The notes: generated by a model not told the origin, from the sequence alone. A stretch of 64,000 nt of DNA from Diploptera punctata (GCA_030220185.1 JASPKZ010007295.1:466501-530500); one strand, 5' to 3'; shown: positions 1-11,060, counted from the first letter of the stretch. Made by a program: numbers and translations.

Positions 1-52
1 TTTCCAGGGCCAGCCAAGGGACAGGACAAACATATTAAATATATAGAAATTA

Positions 53-200
53 TTTAATTAAATAAAAATAAAACACAGTTTTATGTGATTTTCATAAAAA
101 AATATTAAATATGAAAATCACATAAAACTGTAAGTTTTATTTTTATTTAATTAAATGTCTTACGGATTTTCATCAAGTAAACACCAATCCAATTGATTAC
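53..200. mobile_element. PLE-derived inverted repeat
   Basis: Arms of about 45 bp facing each other around 96-111 (ttaattaaataaaaataaaa against its reverse complement at 135-157), followed by the end motif gattttcatcaagtaaacac. The same modules recur at 16171, 17986, 50640 and 61737, where they belong to Penelope-like elements. Confidence 0.6.
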
Positions 201-299
201 ATAATAAAAATTAGTTTATAATGAATGATGGCATTTTATTTCCGGTAGTTAAACCTTAATCAGAAGAATAAACACCAAAATTATTAATTTATTGGATTA

Positions 300-782
300 T
301 AATGGATTTATGTTTCAGCGTTTAAATGAATCAGAAACTAGAAAAATTATGTTGTGAGGCAACCTTGAGTAAGAAATTTGTTTTGGCCAGGCCTGGTTCC
401 TTTGACTTAATTTTGATCTCTTCAAAGCAATTCATTTTAACTGAGTAATATTATTTTATGAGGCAGCTCTGTGGTGCAAGCGATTAGATGCTCACTTCTC
501 ACTGCTGGAGTCTCGAGATCTAGTCTCAATCACTCCATATGGGTTTCGTGGTGAATGAAATGGAGCTTGGGCAGGGTTTCTTCCATTTTCTCCTGCCACA
601 AATTTCATTCCACATTTCTCCATACTCATCTCATGCACTTCTTTCCATTTTGCTCATCTGCTCCTGTGACGGTGTGTTAGGCATGGTTGGCCAGCACCCT
701 TGTCATTTATAGACTTCTAAAATATAGGGGTTTCATCTCATCTGATTCCTCAATCCAAACTTGAGTTGGACATGAGTTGAGA
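300..782 (+). other. Intergenic; possible tRNA-derived SINE at 460-730
   Basis: 460-730 starts with an A-box-like stretch (ctgtggtgcaagcgattaga) and a weak B-box at about 510-530, then an unrelated tail. Only one copy is in the window, so the call is tentative. Nothing else recognised in 300-460. Confidence 0.35.
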
Positions 783-1370
783 ATTATTCTTCTTCTTCAC
801 TTCACGGGCCAAGCAAAAATTGCCTTGTTCCGCCTCACAGTTGAACTGTCCATCTTTTCACTGGCTTTCCTACATTCCTTGAACCTCTTGGCTTGTAGTT
901 CAATGCTGCTCTTGGTAATCTTGTTACATTCATTCTTTCCACATGCGTAAACCATTTCTCTCTATGTTATCTGATTTTCTCATTCAATGGATATATATTT
1001 AATTATGTTCTTATATTTTCATTCTTTATCTGATCCAATATTGTGCAGCCTTTTGTTCTTCTAAGGAAGTTCATTTCTGCACTTTGTATTCTACTCTGCA
1101 ATTTTTGGTCATTACCCAAGTTTCGCTCCCATAAAGTAATGCAGGAACTGCCAATGTTTTTAAAACTTCAATCTAGTATCTCTTCTTGTTTTATTCTTTA
1201 ATGTTTTATGTATAGTTCTGCATAACATTTGAAATTTCGACAGTTTCATATGTATGCCTCTTTCAGTTTTTGTGTTTATAGTAAAATTACAACCCAAATA
1301 ATTAAAATGTGTTACTTGTTCCAGAGGTTTGTTGTCTATTACGATTTTTGAGAATATTATTTAATATTAT
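783..1370 (-). mobile_element. LINE 3'-end relic
   Basis: Shares long stretches with 23735-23995, which on the minus strand reads the LINE C-terminal signature (W-F-T-H-V-E-R-M ... P-R-G-S-R-N-L-G-R-P-V-K-R-W). Heavily decayed. The + strand start carries a ttcttcttc run, i.e. a (GAA)n 3' tail. Confidence 0.6.
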
Positions 1371-1394
1371 TTTATGAAATTTTCACTAGAACTC

Positions 1395-2060
1395 ACTATT
1401 AAATTCTTCTTCTTCTCCTCCTTCCTCTACGCGTGAAAGTGGCAGCTTGTTTTGTGTTCATTCACTAAGTCTGGGGGATGGTAACATCTTTCCATCATTG
1501 TTCTGACCATCCTAAAGGTCTTTTATGCTGAGGTGTCCAATCATATACTTTCTTCACTAATCTACTGTTCTCCATTCTATCTATGTGATTGTTCCAATTT
1601 AGTCTTCTATCATTTATCCAGAGGCATATAGATTCAATTAATTTCACATCGTTCTCTAATAACAGAGCTGAAAAATTTTCTCCATTGGTGATTTTCCTTA
1701 AAACTTTTATTACAATTGTTTCAATAATTTGTTTTGTTTTTTGAGTTTCTGTTCGGCATTCGCAACTATATGTTAGAACTGGTCTTATGACAGATTTGTA
1801 AATTCTTACTCTTGTTTCTATTCTTAAATTTTTATTTTTTGAAACAGTATTGTTTAATCATCCCAATATTTTGTTTGCATTATTTGCTTGATGGAGAATT
1901 TCATCTGTTATTCTGTTGCTGCTATTAATTTCTATTCCTAAATATTTGAATTTCAAGACCTGTTCTATGTGTCTATCTTCTATTTCTAATTTAACACAGC
2001 ATGGGTCCTTAGATATTGCAATTGAATTCGTATTGTATATTGAGATTTTCATGTTATATT
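1395..2060 (-). mobile_element. LINE reverse-transcriptase relic
   Basis: Minus-strand translation at 1858-2052 reads VLKFKYLGIEINSSNRITDE, the thumb-region block of LINE reverse transcriptases (F-K-Y-L-G). A second ttcttcttctcc tail at 1402 marks its 3' end, so it is separate from the neighbouring relic. Confidence 0.65.
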
Positions 2061-2084
2061 TGTTATAATGATTCTAAATTTGTA

Positions 2085-2485
2085 AAATTAAATTCAGATT
2101 TATAAAATTTAAGAGTAAACAAGAATGAATTATTAATAAGTTGGATATTTTGACACACATATTTCTTGATTTTTATGCAGACCTAGGTTTCATCGCTTTT
2201 GCATACATTGTCGACGCTTCCAACTGTTGTTTTGTGTTGTCCATCCTGTAAGTTGATTTCTGCTCCTTCTGCTGGCTGACCGATGAACTTCCAAATCAAT
2301 TTTTTTTTCTTTTTCTCTGGGAATTTCAAACTTCTTGGTTTCTTTTTATTCTTGGTTTTCTTTTTATTCTTGCAGATGTAAATTTTCTCCCAAATTGTGA
2401 GTTTCTTTGATTTTTCTTACTGTTTTAGTAATTTGGCCACAGTTTCAATTCTGTGTTTTTCTGACCATGCATGTGTAGATATAGC
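2085..2485 (-). mobile_element. PLE 3'-end fragment
   Basis: Matches the 38-kb PLE (shared ctgaccgatgaacttccaaa and gttgatttctgctcc blocks). 2180-2191 on the minus strand reads GAA, the palindrome ACCTAGGT, then C: the hammerhead 3' core found in other PLE ends. The 5' CTGANGA half is not recognisable. Confidence 0.65.
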
Positions 2486-2491
2486 AGAGAT

Positions 2492-2790
2492 TTTTCTTCT
2501 TCTTCTTCTTCTTCCTTCCAAGTATTAGGCCAAGGCCTGTTACGATCCTATAGAAAATTTTCCCTCTAGCTTTTCATAGGACGGCCCAGTGATGTTCGTC
2601 CTCTTGGTATAAAATTATAAACAGCTTTGGGGATCCGATTTGAACTCATTCTTTCTAGATGGTGTTTCCAATTTAGTTGGTACTGTTTAATATATTCCAA
2701 AATTGGCGTAGTCTTCAATTCTTTTAAGATATCGGTGTTCCTTTTCCGATCCCATCTGGTGTAACCCGCTGTTCTGCACATGAATATCAT
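2492..2790 (-). mobile_element. LINE 3'-end relic
   Basis: Minus-strand frame reads YQLNWKHHLERMSSNRIPKA and FIPRGRTSLGRP, the C-terminal W-x-x-H-x-x-R-M / G-R-P motif of RTE-like LINEs, with a (GAA)n tail at 2492-2515. 2800-3030 shows nothing recognisable. Confidence 0.65.
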
Positions 2791-3036
2791 TTCACAGGAC
2801 CCTCAGGGGTCCTCATCTAGGGAATATGTGGATGGCGACCACAAGGTGCCCAAGCTGAGCAAAACATTTCTTCCATTTACTTGTGTTTTGCACTCTTTTA
2901 ACTTTACTATCTAACCTCTCTTGGTTAACTCTTGTTTTTTTGACCCCAATGCTATTAGGGCATCCGAGGGCTAGGGAGTCTTTCCTTTCTTCCTTTCTTT
3001 ATTTTCTTTTCTTCTCCAGAAAAGCCTGACCAGTGG

Positions 3037-3270
3037 CTATAAGATGGCAGCCCCATCACTGGTCTTGCCTTCCTTTGGACAGCAACCAATAGAAGGGACT
3101 ATTATTATGCTTTCAAGTCTTATACGAGAATTTCCCAGAAGAGATTTTTCTATTTCTCCATTTTTAACATTTCTAAGGTTTTCTTTCAATTTTGTATTTA
3201 AGTTCCTTTTTGTTTTTCTTATGAATATTATTTTCACAATCTTTACAATCAATTTGATAAATTAATACAA
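3037..3270 (-). mobile_element. PLE GIY-YIG endonuclease fragment
   Basis: Minus strand, across frames, reads C-K-D-C-x-N and I-R-K-T-K-R-N-L then K-N-G-E-I-E-K-S, matching the GIY-YIG region of the 58-kb PLE. It lies in the 50-285 bp just upstream of gene A exon 1 and is not host coding. Confidence 0.6.
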
Positions 3271-3321
3271 ATTGAAAAAAAAAAAAATTAAATTAAGTAA
3301 AGAAGAGTGTTTATTTTACAG

Positions 3322-3522
3322 TTAGACAGTGAAGAATTTAAAAAACGAGCAAGACAAGTGGTAGATTTTATTTGTGAATACAACCAACAGCTTGCACATA
3401 GACCACTAATCCCAAATGTCAAGCCTGGCTTCTTACGCAAAGTAATATCTTCGGATCCTCCTCATAAACCTGATGACTGGGACTGTATCATGAAAGATAC
3501 ATATGAAAAAATACTTCCTGGG
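3322..3522 (+). pseudogene. Gene A exon 1 (N-terminal helix region)
   Basis: 201 nt, 67 codons, phase 0. It encodes the family N-terminus: LDSEEF, VVDFICEY, then a PNVKPGFLR block and EKILPG before donor gtaagt. It follows acceptor ttttacag directly with TTA; the equivalent codon of gene B is ATG. No in-frame ATG lies between the acceptor and the conserved block, so a start would have to come from an unseen upstream exon or has been lost. Confidence 0.85.
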
Positions 3523-4164
3523 GTAAGTTACAGTAATGCCATACTCATCATTTCTGGATCGAATAAATGCATCATTAACAAGTTTCCTCCTATAATTGAT
3601 TTCATTCTATTTGTATGGTACATTTTTAAGCAAGCTTATTCACGTACTCATATATGCACCTCAGATGAGTGGTTCCTACATCTGACGGACAGACTATATA
3701 ACAAGAATCTATTGTATAACAATAGCTTCCCGGAGAGTCTAGGCCGAACAGAAGTGGTTGTTGTTAATGAATAAGCAGATGACAGTACAGAGTCACATGG
3801 AAGAATGACCTACTTCCTCTATAGAAGTCCCAGGTTTGTCTGGTAACTGTAATGCAAAAATTGGTGAATCTTAAGGCATGTGCGAGGTGAGAATTAGTTA
3901 GGCACTACCAAAAATATTTTCCTTCTGCTTCTTATTTATTATTATTATTATTATAATAGATTTACTAATAATAATAATTAAAATAAACTGTTATAAATAA
4001 ATTCAATATTCTATAATAAACTCTCCAAACATATGAAAAAAACATAATTATTCACCAACACGGAATTAGTAGATAAAAAATTCAATGTGTAGTAACTATT
4101 ATGTTTTCAAAACTGAGTGTAGTTGCTGGCAGTACCTGCAACTCACCCTTCCCTCTTACCGCAA
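3523..4164 (+). other. Gene A intron 1, no recognised element in first part
   Basis: The reading frame of exon 1 stays open for a further 252 bases, but this is intron after the gtaagt donor and shows no family similarity. A short (TTA)n run lies at 3940-3956. Confidence 0.5.
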
Positions 4165-4500
4165 CATACAACATCCATCCATCCATAGTAAATCTGCCCG
4201 AAGGCAGGTCCTTCACTGCAATCGTAGCATTTTCATGCTATACTTGCAGCTTTACTAGGGAATTGTAGGTGTGGTAGCTTCCCGTTGCTTTCCACACCGG
4301 TGAAGGATGATGATGATGATGGCATATGATTTCGGGGACCGTTTGGGCCTTAAAGTTTTCCTCACATTTGTCTTACAGGTGAGGAAAAACCCCGATAAAA
4401 ACCTCACCCAGAAAAACTGCCCTGACCGGGGATCGAACCTGGGCCTGCTGAGTGAGAAGGCAGCATGCTACCTCGAGACCACAGCGGTAAACCCCTCAAA
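4165..4500 (-). mobile_element. tRNA-derived SINE, family B
   Basis: Reverse orientation: the tRNA-like head (B box as ggttcgatccc on the minus strand) is at about 4425-4490 and the body runs back to 4165, with a (GAT)n patch at 4308. Other copies are at 19495-20335 (split), 29915-30220, 44465-44800 and 53165-53350. Confidence 0.8.
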
Positions 4501-4779
4501 TGGAGCTACAAAAGCCAGAACTGAACTATAGTTTCATAGTTTATTTAACCTGATATCTATAATTCTCAGATCAAAGAGCAACCAACTCATTTGTCCTCAT
4601 GGGATTGACAAGGAAACTGTCAACCATTGCACGCCAAAACGTACCTTGAAATTTCTTCCTGAGAATATAATAATAGGAGCTCATTTAGATTAAAAACATA
4701 ACAATTTTTAAATCTTATTAAGGGATGAGAAAGTTATTTTGATGTTATTTTTTTTAAATAAAAATTAATGCTTAAACAT

Positions 4780-5040
4780 AAGAATATTAAGCCTTACTGC
4801 TTAAAAGTAATATAAAATTCTTGTTAAAAATACTTTGAATAGAGGTTGTCTGATGACATTCTTAATAGCAAGAGCTATCTGCATTTGGATGTAAGAGAAT
4901 TACAGAAGTGAAAAGAAAATTTAGCAGTTGAATCAGGTCTTGAATGGTGTAATGGACTGCACGCTGACGTACAGAATCAGAGGTCCAGGGTTCGATTCCC
5001 GGTTCAAACACTAATTTTTTTAAGAGAAAGTTAATTAATA
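4780..5040 (+). mobile_element. tRNA-bearing repeat, family F
   Basis: Spacer-like part (tctgatgacattcttaatag) followed by a tRNA-like head at 4935-5015 with B box gggttcgattccc. The same spacer plus tRNA-like arrangement occurs in the array at 54.8-55.6 kb. Confidence 0.6.
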
Positions 5041-5317
5041 ATGAAGTTAAAATTTAACATCTCACTTCTTAATTATAGAAAATTAGAGAAATCCAATTAT
5101 GAGGCGAGGTATTAAATTCAAACTCCAATTTTAATTAAAATAAACCTCATAGTGTCACTTCCTTTAAATATTAATGAAACAGTAAGTTATTTGAAAACTG
5201 GTGATTGCACAAACCTACAACATTCCTAAAAAATTGTCCCTGAAAAACTGTTATATATTGAACTTTCTTTATTTACAAATTAAGAGAAGAGTTTTTGTTT
5301 TTTTTTAATCTTTACAG

Positions 5318-5431
5318 ATTGTGCCATGGCAGCATCCAAGATTTTTTGGCTTTCATCCTACTGGGAATTCTTATGCTTCAATGTTGGCAAATTGGCTTAG
5401 TGGTATGGTTGGAGCTGTTGCCTTCGCTTGG
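5318..5431 (+). pseudogene. Gene A exon 2 (active-site entrance)
   Basis: 114 nt, 38 codons, phase 0 at both ends. It begins IVPWQHPRFFGFHPTGNSYA and ends in FAW before donor gtaatt, matching the family block that starts VTHW and ends FSW. The HPTGNSY stretch aligns with the Y-F-P-T-x-S-S-Y substrate/PLP segment. Acceptor is a T-run ending ttacag. Reading frame is intact. Confidence 0.85.
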
Positions 5432-5487
5432 GTAATTATTAATGAATTTATTTTTAATGAGATAAATTTTAAAATTGTATTATACCT

Positions 5488-5700
5488 TTTGCCGTAGCAT
5501 AGTGTTTAAGGCAATACGCTAGAAGTCAGAAGGTCGAGGGTTTGAGCCCCAGTGGGGCGAGAATTTTTCTAAATTGTCCCAAACTGGGATTGATTCAGCC
5601 TCTAACAAATGAGTACCAAATGCCTGTTCTGGGGGCAAAGGCTGCCGTCATGCAGGGCTGAATAACTTGCAATTATAAATTTCCGGACCCATGTTGTACT
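5488..5700 (+). mobile_element. tRNA-derived SINE, family A, 5' part
   Basis: Head gccgtagcatagtgtttaag with B box gggtttgagcccc, then the family-A body (gactcagcctctaa region, gccgtcatgcagggctga). It lacks the 3' part seen in the full copies at 10398-10700 and 13133-13435. Confidence 0.8.
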
Positions 5701-5876
5701 ACACCTCTTTTCTTCTCTCAATATGAGGAATTCATTCCTGAAATTTTATCATTGATTTTTGTTACTCTGTATGTAGGATGCCTTAATTAAAAGATGACAG
5801 GCCATTAAAATTTAGCCCTGTTTATTACATGGGCAGCTGTCCCGCCAAAAATAGGGTAGGTGTGGCCACACCAAAC

Positions 5877-6219
5877 ATTAGAACAGCTCGAATGCAGGCT
5901 TTCACGGCCGGTAATCATAATGTTGAGTGATTCCGGGTTCTGTGGCCGTGGTCCATAGTTGGTGTTGATACCAGACGTTTCGCCCTCAACTGCGGAGGGC
6001 ATCTTCAGTGGCGAGTGCTTCTAGGCGTGTTTCCTAGTCGGAAGCTCTACTTAGAGTGCTCTACTCTAAGTAGAGCTTCCGACCAGGAAACACGCCTAGA
6101 AGCACTCGCCACTGAAGATGCCCTCCGCAGTTGAGGGCGAAACGTCTGGTATCAACACCAACTATGGACCACGGCCACAGAACCCGGAATCACTCAACAT
6201 TATTATTAGAACAGCTCGA
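5877..6219. mobile_element. PLE fold-back element with 15-bp target duplication
   Basis: Two arms of about 135 bp (5920-6056 and 6063-6200) form a near-perfect palindrome. The element (5892-6204) is flanked by attagaacagctcga at 5877-5891 and 6205-6219. Each arm holds a hammerhead core. Confidence 0.85.
6112..6146 (+). ncRNA. Hammerhead ribozyme motif in PLE end
   Basis: CTGAAGA, stem II GCCCTC/GAGGGC with loop CGCAGTT, then GAA-ACGT-C. An inverted copy lies at 5974-6008 on the minus strand. ACGT would be a loopless, self-complementary stem III; cleavage expected after C6146. Confidence 0.7.
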
Positions 6220-6409
6220 CTGTAATGATGGATTTGTGGGGTATGAGTTTATCCTTGGTGTGTTCACAAGATCTGTGTAGTTCTTGACTGCAGTGTGATT
6301 AGTGAATTATATTTGTTTCTGATGATGTTTTCCATGTATTTAGCTAGAAGAGTAAAATTATAATAAAACCATTTTAAATTTTTAAAGAAATCAGACTTAA
6401 ATAAAAAAA

Positions 6410-6640
6410 AAGTCTTCTTCTTCCTTTCATGTGATAGACCTAGTGGACTGTTACGGTCTCAGTCCAACATTTGAAGGGTCTGCCCAAAGATATTTTGCCT
6501 GGTGGCTGGTAATTTAAGATTTGATGTGATATTGTTCTGCTCATTTCTTTAAAAAATCACCAATTTTTATTTTAATTTCAAAAATCATGATTTTTTCTAT
6601 TCTGGCTTTAATACATTCCCCATTACAATGGGTTTTGCAA
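6410..6640 (-). mobile_element. LINE 3'-end relic
   Basis: A ttcttcttcc tail at 6412 followed by a cctagtggactgttacggtc block resembling the 2.5-kb and 17.7-kb LINE ends. Low similarity; orientation minus. Confidence 0.45.
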
Positions 6641-6644
6641 ATTC

Positions 6645-6985
6645 ATTATTTGTTAAATTTATTCCGATTGAGGGTCTTTCCACTTTTACCAGCCGGCTGC
6701 TGGCCCTTCACATCCACATGTGTCAATCACAGAGGTAGATGATCAACAGCCAGTGTAGGGGTGACATGTGGTTAGCATGTCGAGTCCCCCAACCGTTATA
6801 GCTGGTTCCTCAACCTGGAGCCGCTACTTATTTTAGCTACCCAATTGCCTCACGATGCTGGGTGGGCACCGGTCCCATACTGGCCGAAATACCATGAGAA
6901 AATTTCTTCCCCCATGGAGACTCGAACCAGTGCAAGTCCCATAGCTCTGCGCCAAGGCTTCCTACCTTAACCGCTCGGCTTAAAT
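6645..6985 (-). mobile_element. tRNA-derived SINE, family D
   Basis: Near-identical to 43556-43900. On the minus strand the head reads agccgagcggttaaggtagg (A box) and B box ggttcgagtctcc, followed by a 250-bp body ending near gattgagggtctttcc. Confidence 0.8.
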
Positions 6986-7074
6986 TTATAATAGAATAAA
7001 AAAGGAATCAAGAAAATAATTTCATCTTGAATAATTCAAAAGTCAGGACAGTAAAAACATACAATATCCAATTT

Positions 7075-7382
7075 TAAAATGAAAGACATTACATTATTCA
7101 AATTAAAAACAGCATTAAGAAGACTCTAACCAAATTTATTATAGATAGACGAAAATATTGGAAGGGTCAAATAGAAAGAATGGAAGAAAACCGGCTTGCA
7201 AAAAGAGCTAAAGAAGATAGACCAATGGACCGGAGAAGAACAAGAGGAAGACCAGCCAAGAGATGGATAGATAGTGAATGCACGTCCAATACACCTTCCT
7301 CCGAGGAGTGATTTTGGAAATAAACAGGATGAAAATCCTACAAATTAAGTTTAAGAAGAAGAAGAAGAAGAAGAAGAAGATT
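7075..7382 (+). mobile_element. LINE 3'-end relic with (GAA)n tail
   Basis: Plus-strand frame reads KYWKGQIERMEENRLAKRA and RTRGRPAKRWID, the LINE C-terminal motif, ending in aagaagaagaagaagaag at 7352-7378. Confidence 0.7.
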
Positions 7383-7489
7383 AAGAAGACTCAATAATAA
7401 GACTAATTTCACAAACAGAAATGTAGGGACATAAGGGTGACCAGTCAGATACCTGTTGGGTCACATGAAAATAAAGTATTGAGGATTTC

Positions 7490-9170
7490 TACAAAACTGG
7501 GATGAGTGGCATCCAATCTCCTGGTTATAGATGTTCCTCCTTCATGTATAAACATATTCCCTGACTCCAGGAAGTTTTAGGTCTTCCTCTGCCTTGTCTT
7601 CCCTCAGGTTTCCATTCCAAAACAGATTTTGGTAGTCGATCCTCTTCCATTCGCTGGACATGTTTGTACCATCTTAATTGCTGAGTTTTAATGTAGGCCT
7701 AATCTAAAATTGTGTCTTCAATCTTCATTTTCTCCTTTATAACTGAGTTCCTAATTTTTTCTCTTCTTGAAATTCTTGCTGCCCTTCATATAAAATCCAT
7801 TTCCATTGCCAAAATATACTTATTTGTTTTTGTTGTTAATGGCCAAAGTTCTGTTCCATAAGTAATGATGCTTTTAACAATTGTATGATATATATTCATT
7901 TTATTTTTATTACTTATATTTTTATCCCACAATATTCCATTGAGGCAAGCAATTGCAAAGTTTCCTTTATTATTTCTATTTCTTATTTCCTCTTCATAAC
8001 TCCCATTTTTATTTATTTTAATTCCTAAATATGTGATCTCACTACAAGATTTTATTGTTTCTCTAGTCTCCAAAATTAAATTTTGTTCTGGTTCACCAAT
8101 TGATAAATATTTTGTTTTTTTTTCATGTTCAAATTTAATCCACATTTTTCATATTCTTCTATTAATTTTCTAGTCCAGGCATGGGGAGCTTGGGCTCCGA
8201 GAGCCCATAACAAACCACCCCGCCGATGCCCATTCCACTCATTTGTACTTGCCCTGGAGATGCAGGTATCCAGTGATTGACAGTACACAGTGAGAGTCAG
8301 TGGCGTTCAATCCAGCATGAGCAGGGCAAATTCTAAACACCGATATCATTTTAATACGGTCTGGGTAAATTATTATTTTTGCATTCAGAATGGCACGAAA
8401 GTTGTTTGTTTATTGTGTTCTACGCAGATTCGTCATGTGAAACACTATAATATCCCATGCTGTTTCAGATCTGCACATGCAAATCAATACTGACAGGCAC
8501 AGGCATGATTAGAAATATATAACTATATTTTCACAGGGACATATTAATGATATATACTTTAAAAATACATTAGGTAATATGCATGGAGTTCAAATTCATA
8601 AATTAAATATAATAGACATAGGGGTCATTGTATGTTTTGTTTATACAGGGGATGATAGAATGGGATTTTTAAATAATCTAAAGCAGCAAACACTCCAAAA
8701 CGATAGCAGACAACCTCTTTCAGAGAATTCAGTACGTGCTAATTACCGGATTTCAAAATTGATTGGTGAGAAATCATATCAAATCTAAAACACTCTCCAG
8801 ATTAAACGATGACACCCTTGTCTCAATATTACGTCTCTTTACGAGTCCTATCAGCCTGACATAGATAAATTAGTGTCAGCGGTCTACTACGTGCCCTTCA
8901 AACGTTTGCACAGATATACGTAAAATACGTACGATTGGAAGGGATTAGTGCATATGTTTCAGGTTCTAAGGTTGCGACGCCACTGATACTGCATGGCACA
9001 CCGAGATGACAATAACAACAGTCTTGAGTTCAATGAAAGGTGAAATGAGGAAGATGTCATACTACCCCTCATTCGCCAGCTCCCCATGCCTGTTCTAGTC
9101 ATATATTCTAAATCTTCATAATCTTGTACAATTAACAATTGATCATCTGCAAAATGTAAGTTGTATAAAT
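7490..9170 (-). mobile_element. LINE RT relic split by a hAT element
   Basis: Minus strand, 7786-8145: CSEITYLGIKINKNGSYEEE and TYGTELWPLTTKTNKYILAM, the RT thumb and C-terminal region. LINE sequence resumes at 9101 after the hAT insertion. Related to the + strand copy at 10130-11060. Confidence 0.7.
8168..9100 (+). mobile_element. Non-autonomous hAT transposon with 8-bp duplication
   Basis: Element 8176-9092 with ends caggcatggggagct and agctccccatgcctg; target duplication ttctagtc at 8168-8175 and 9093-9100. Plus-strand 8338-8490 reads a hAT zinc-finger-like N-terminus (FNTVWVNYYFCIQNG, VVCLLCSTQIRHVKHYN) and 8645-8785 a further transposase fragment; the catalytic part is absent. Confidence 0.85.
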
Positions 9171-9215
9171 AGAGAATATTTACTGCATTAAATTAATTCT
9201 ACATTTTTTTTACAG

Positions 9216-9268
9216 GAACTCACTCCTGCTTTCATCGAACTTGAAATAAATTGTTATGGATTGGTATG
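9216..9268 (+). pseudogene. Gene A exon 3, frameshifted
   Basis: 53 nt. It starts ELTPAFIELE (family S-P-A-C-T-E-L-E) in frame from exon 2, but the conserved continuation I-V-M-D-W-Y is in the next frame; the four bases ataa at 9246-9249 stand where three are expected. The orthologous exon of gene B is 52 nt. No alternative AG or GT restores the frame. One inserted base explains it. Confidence 0.8.
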
Positions 9269-9344
9269 GTAATGTTATTTTCATAACTATGGTTGCTTAA
9301 TTTTTAAGAATTCTTTTACTTCAACTTACTCTAATGCATATCAG

Positions 9345-9950
9345 CCATGATGATATAGTGATTATATTCCTTGCCTCCAGTTCCAAGGGTTGCAAGTTCA
9401 AACCCAGCCAGGGTCTTTCGGAAGGGACTTTAACCCATTCACTTCAGATTTAAACACTCAATGCATTCCCCAGAAACTGCATTTAAGTCACTTTAAATTA
9501 CATTGTCCATTTTCATGCATTCAAAACGAACAAAAGATAACTGTACATGAGATCACAATAAGAGCAAAGGCCAAAACACATTCCTTTACTATTCATAAAT
9601 GTTAACAATAGATTACCCTGTCAAGGGATGTACATACAAAATATTGCAAAATATACAACAGGTAGTGATAAACGAGAGTACCTCATCTTCTGAGTTGAAG
9701 GACAATTAACAGTTGACGAGCATACGTCGTCTTCTGAGGTGAATAGGTTAAGCTGTGGGTCCTGAGCCTGGATATTTTCAGCTTTGTGAAAGAACCATAA
9801 GCTTGAAAAAAGAGGTCTCTAAGCTAAATAATAATTTACTGACCATCATCCACGTAATGTTTTAGTTGACTACACAAGATATCTCATTGAGTTGGTATTG
9901 CCAACCACATGCCATTAATGACATCTTGTGGAAAAGTAAGTCTAAACTAA
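9345..9950 (+). mobile_element. tRNA-derived SINE, family C, split by a TTAA element
   Basis: 5' part 9345-9433 (head gatatagtgattatattcc, B box gcaagttcaaaccc) and 3' part 9752-9950 (gtgggtcctgagcctggat). Unsplit copies at 16675-16990, 29010-29370 and 44106-44335 read straight through the insertion point as ggactttaagccgtggg. Confidence 0.8.
9430..9751. mobile_element. piggyBac-like MITE (TTAA target site)
   Basis: 314-bp insert (9434-9747) between duplicated TTAA at 9430-9433 and 9748-9751, with terminal inverted repeats cccattcacttcag and ctgaggtgaatagg (12 of 14 pair). No coding capacity. The empty site is visible in other SINE copies. Confidence 0.75.
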
Positions 9951-10129
9951 TTTGTTATGATTAAGATGGTTCCTGTAAGGGAAGCACCCATGTCCCTGAC
10001 AATAGGACACAAAACGGGGATCCAATCCTTACTATAATGGATAATACTATTTACATATATTAATTGAAGAGGGGCCCCCAAAACTTGGAGACAATTGAGT
10101 TGATAAATCAGTTTAGTGTAATTTTACAG

Positions 10130-11060
10130 GATAGCTTGTTAAAGTTTTTGAAAGTAATGTGAAATATGTATATTTCGGGACAAAAATGAATGCAGATGGA
10201 ACTCATGATGCTAAAATTAATGAGAGGAAATCTGCAATATCAAAATTAAATGTAGTTTTATGGGATCAAAATTTAAGTTATGAAACAAAAACAAACTTTT
10301 TAATACAATAATGAGTACAATGACATATGGAAGTAAAATCAAACACAGGAATTAAAATCTAGAATAACTAAATTAAATTCTGCAGAAATGGAATTTTGGG
10401 GCATGCCATAGCATAGTGGTTAAGGCACTGCACTACAAGCCAGAAGGTCGAGGGTTCAAGTCCCGGTGGGGTCAGGATTTTAAAACTGACCCAAACCTTC
10501 TGGCGGTGCTATGACCCTGGGGTCGACTCAGCCTCTAATGGAAATGAGTACCAGACTCTTGTTCTAGGGGTAAAGGCGGCCGTCACGCAGGGCTGACAAC
10601 CCGGCTGACATCAAGTGCCGACTGTCCAGAAAAAGTGGGAACCTTAACCTCCTACTACCCCAAGGACCTCCTAAGACCTGTAGTGGGATCTCTTTACTTT
10701 ACATACTTAGAAATGGATGTTTTGGAGTGATTCAGCTGGAATTTCTAGAAGAGATAAAATAAGAAACAGTGTAATTAAACAAATGACAAATGTTCAAACT
10801 TCAATTGTGGATTTCATAAAAAACAATCAATTAGAATGGTATGATCACGTAAAAAGAATGACAGAAGATAATATTCCCAAGAAGAAACTGAAAGGATGCC
10901 ACTTGGTCGAAGAAGACAGCCAAAAATAAAGTGGATTGATGGTGGGTGTTTTGAGCAGTTTGAGGGAAAAAGGATTGGAGGATGGAGATTGGAAAGACAA
11001 AGAGATGTGGAGGAGAATAACAGTAGATTAATTGGGCGCAGGAAGATGTTGTGAAACACT
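10130..11060 (+). mobile_element. LINE 3' half, split by a SINE
   Basis: 10160-10395 and 10709-11060 read K-M-N-A-D-G-T-H-D-A-K-I-N-E-R and DFIKNNQLEWYDHVKRMTED then a tail ending at a W-x-x-I-T-V-D stop. The SINE sits between two copies of agaaatgga-ttttgg. Confidence 0.7.
10398..10705 (+). mobile_element. tRNA-derived SINE, family A, full copy
   Basis: Head gccatagcatagtggttaag, B box gggttcaagtcccgg, conserved body (ctggggtcgactcagcctct, aaaggcggccgtcacgcagg) and 3' end gcctgtagtgggat-type followed by ctttactttac. Flanked by an imperfect target duplication inside a LINE. Confidence 0.85.

Noticed and set aside
3307..3321. A GTG at 3307 in frame with gene A exon 1 as an alternative start
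   Set aside because: It lies in the pyrimidine tract and acceptor (tttattttacag) of intron sequence, GTG starts are not expected in animals, and gene B has its ATG right after the same acceptor.
3720..3900. Possible LINE endonuclease remnant after gene A exon 1
   Set aside because: A faint G-N-C-N-A-K-I-G-like string was seen in one frame but no second motif supports it.
4425..4490. tRNA genes at B-box matches (also 5520, 10450, 13190, 16740, 30000, 43850, 53230)
   Set aside because: Each is the head of a multi-copy SINE with conserved non-tRNA body, so pol III promoters but not tRNA genes.
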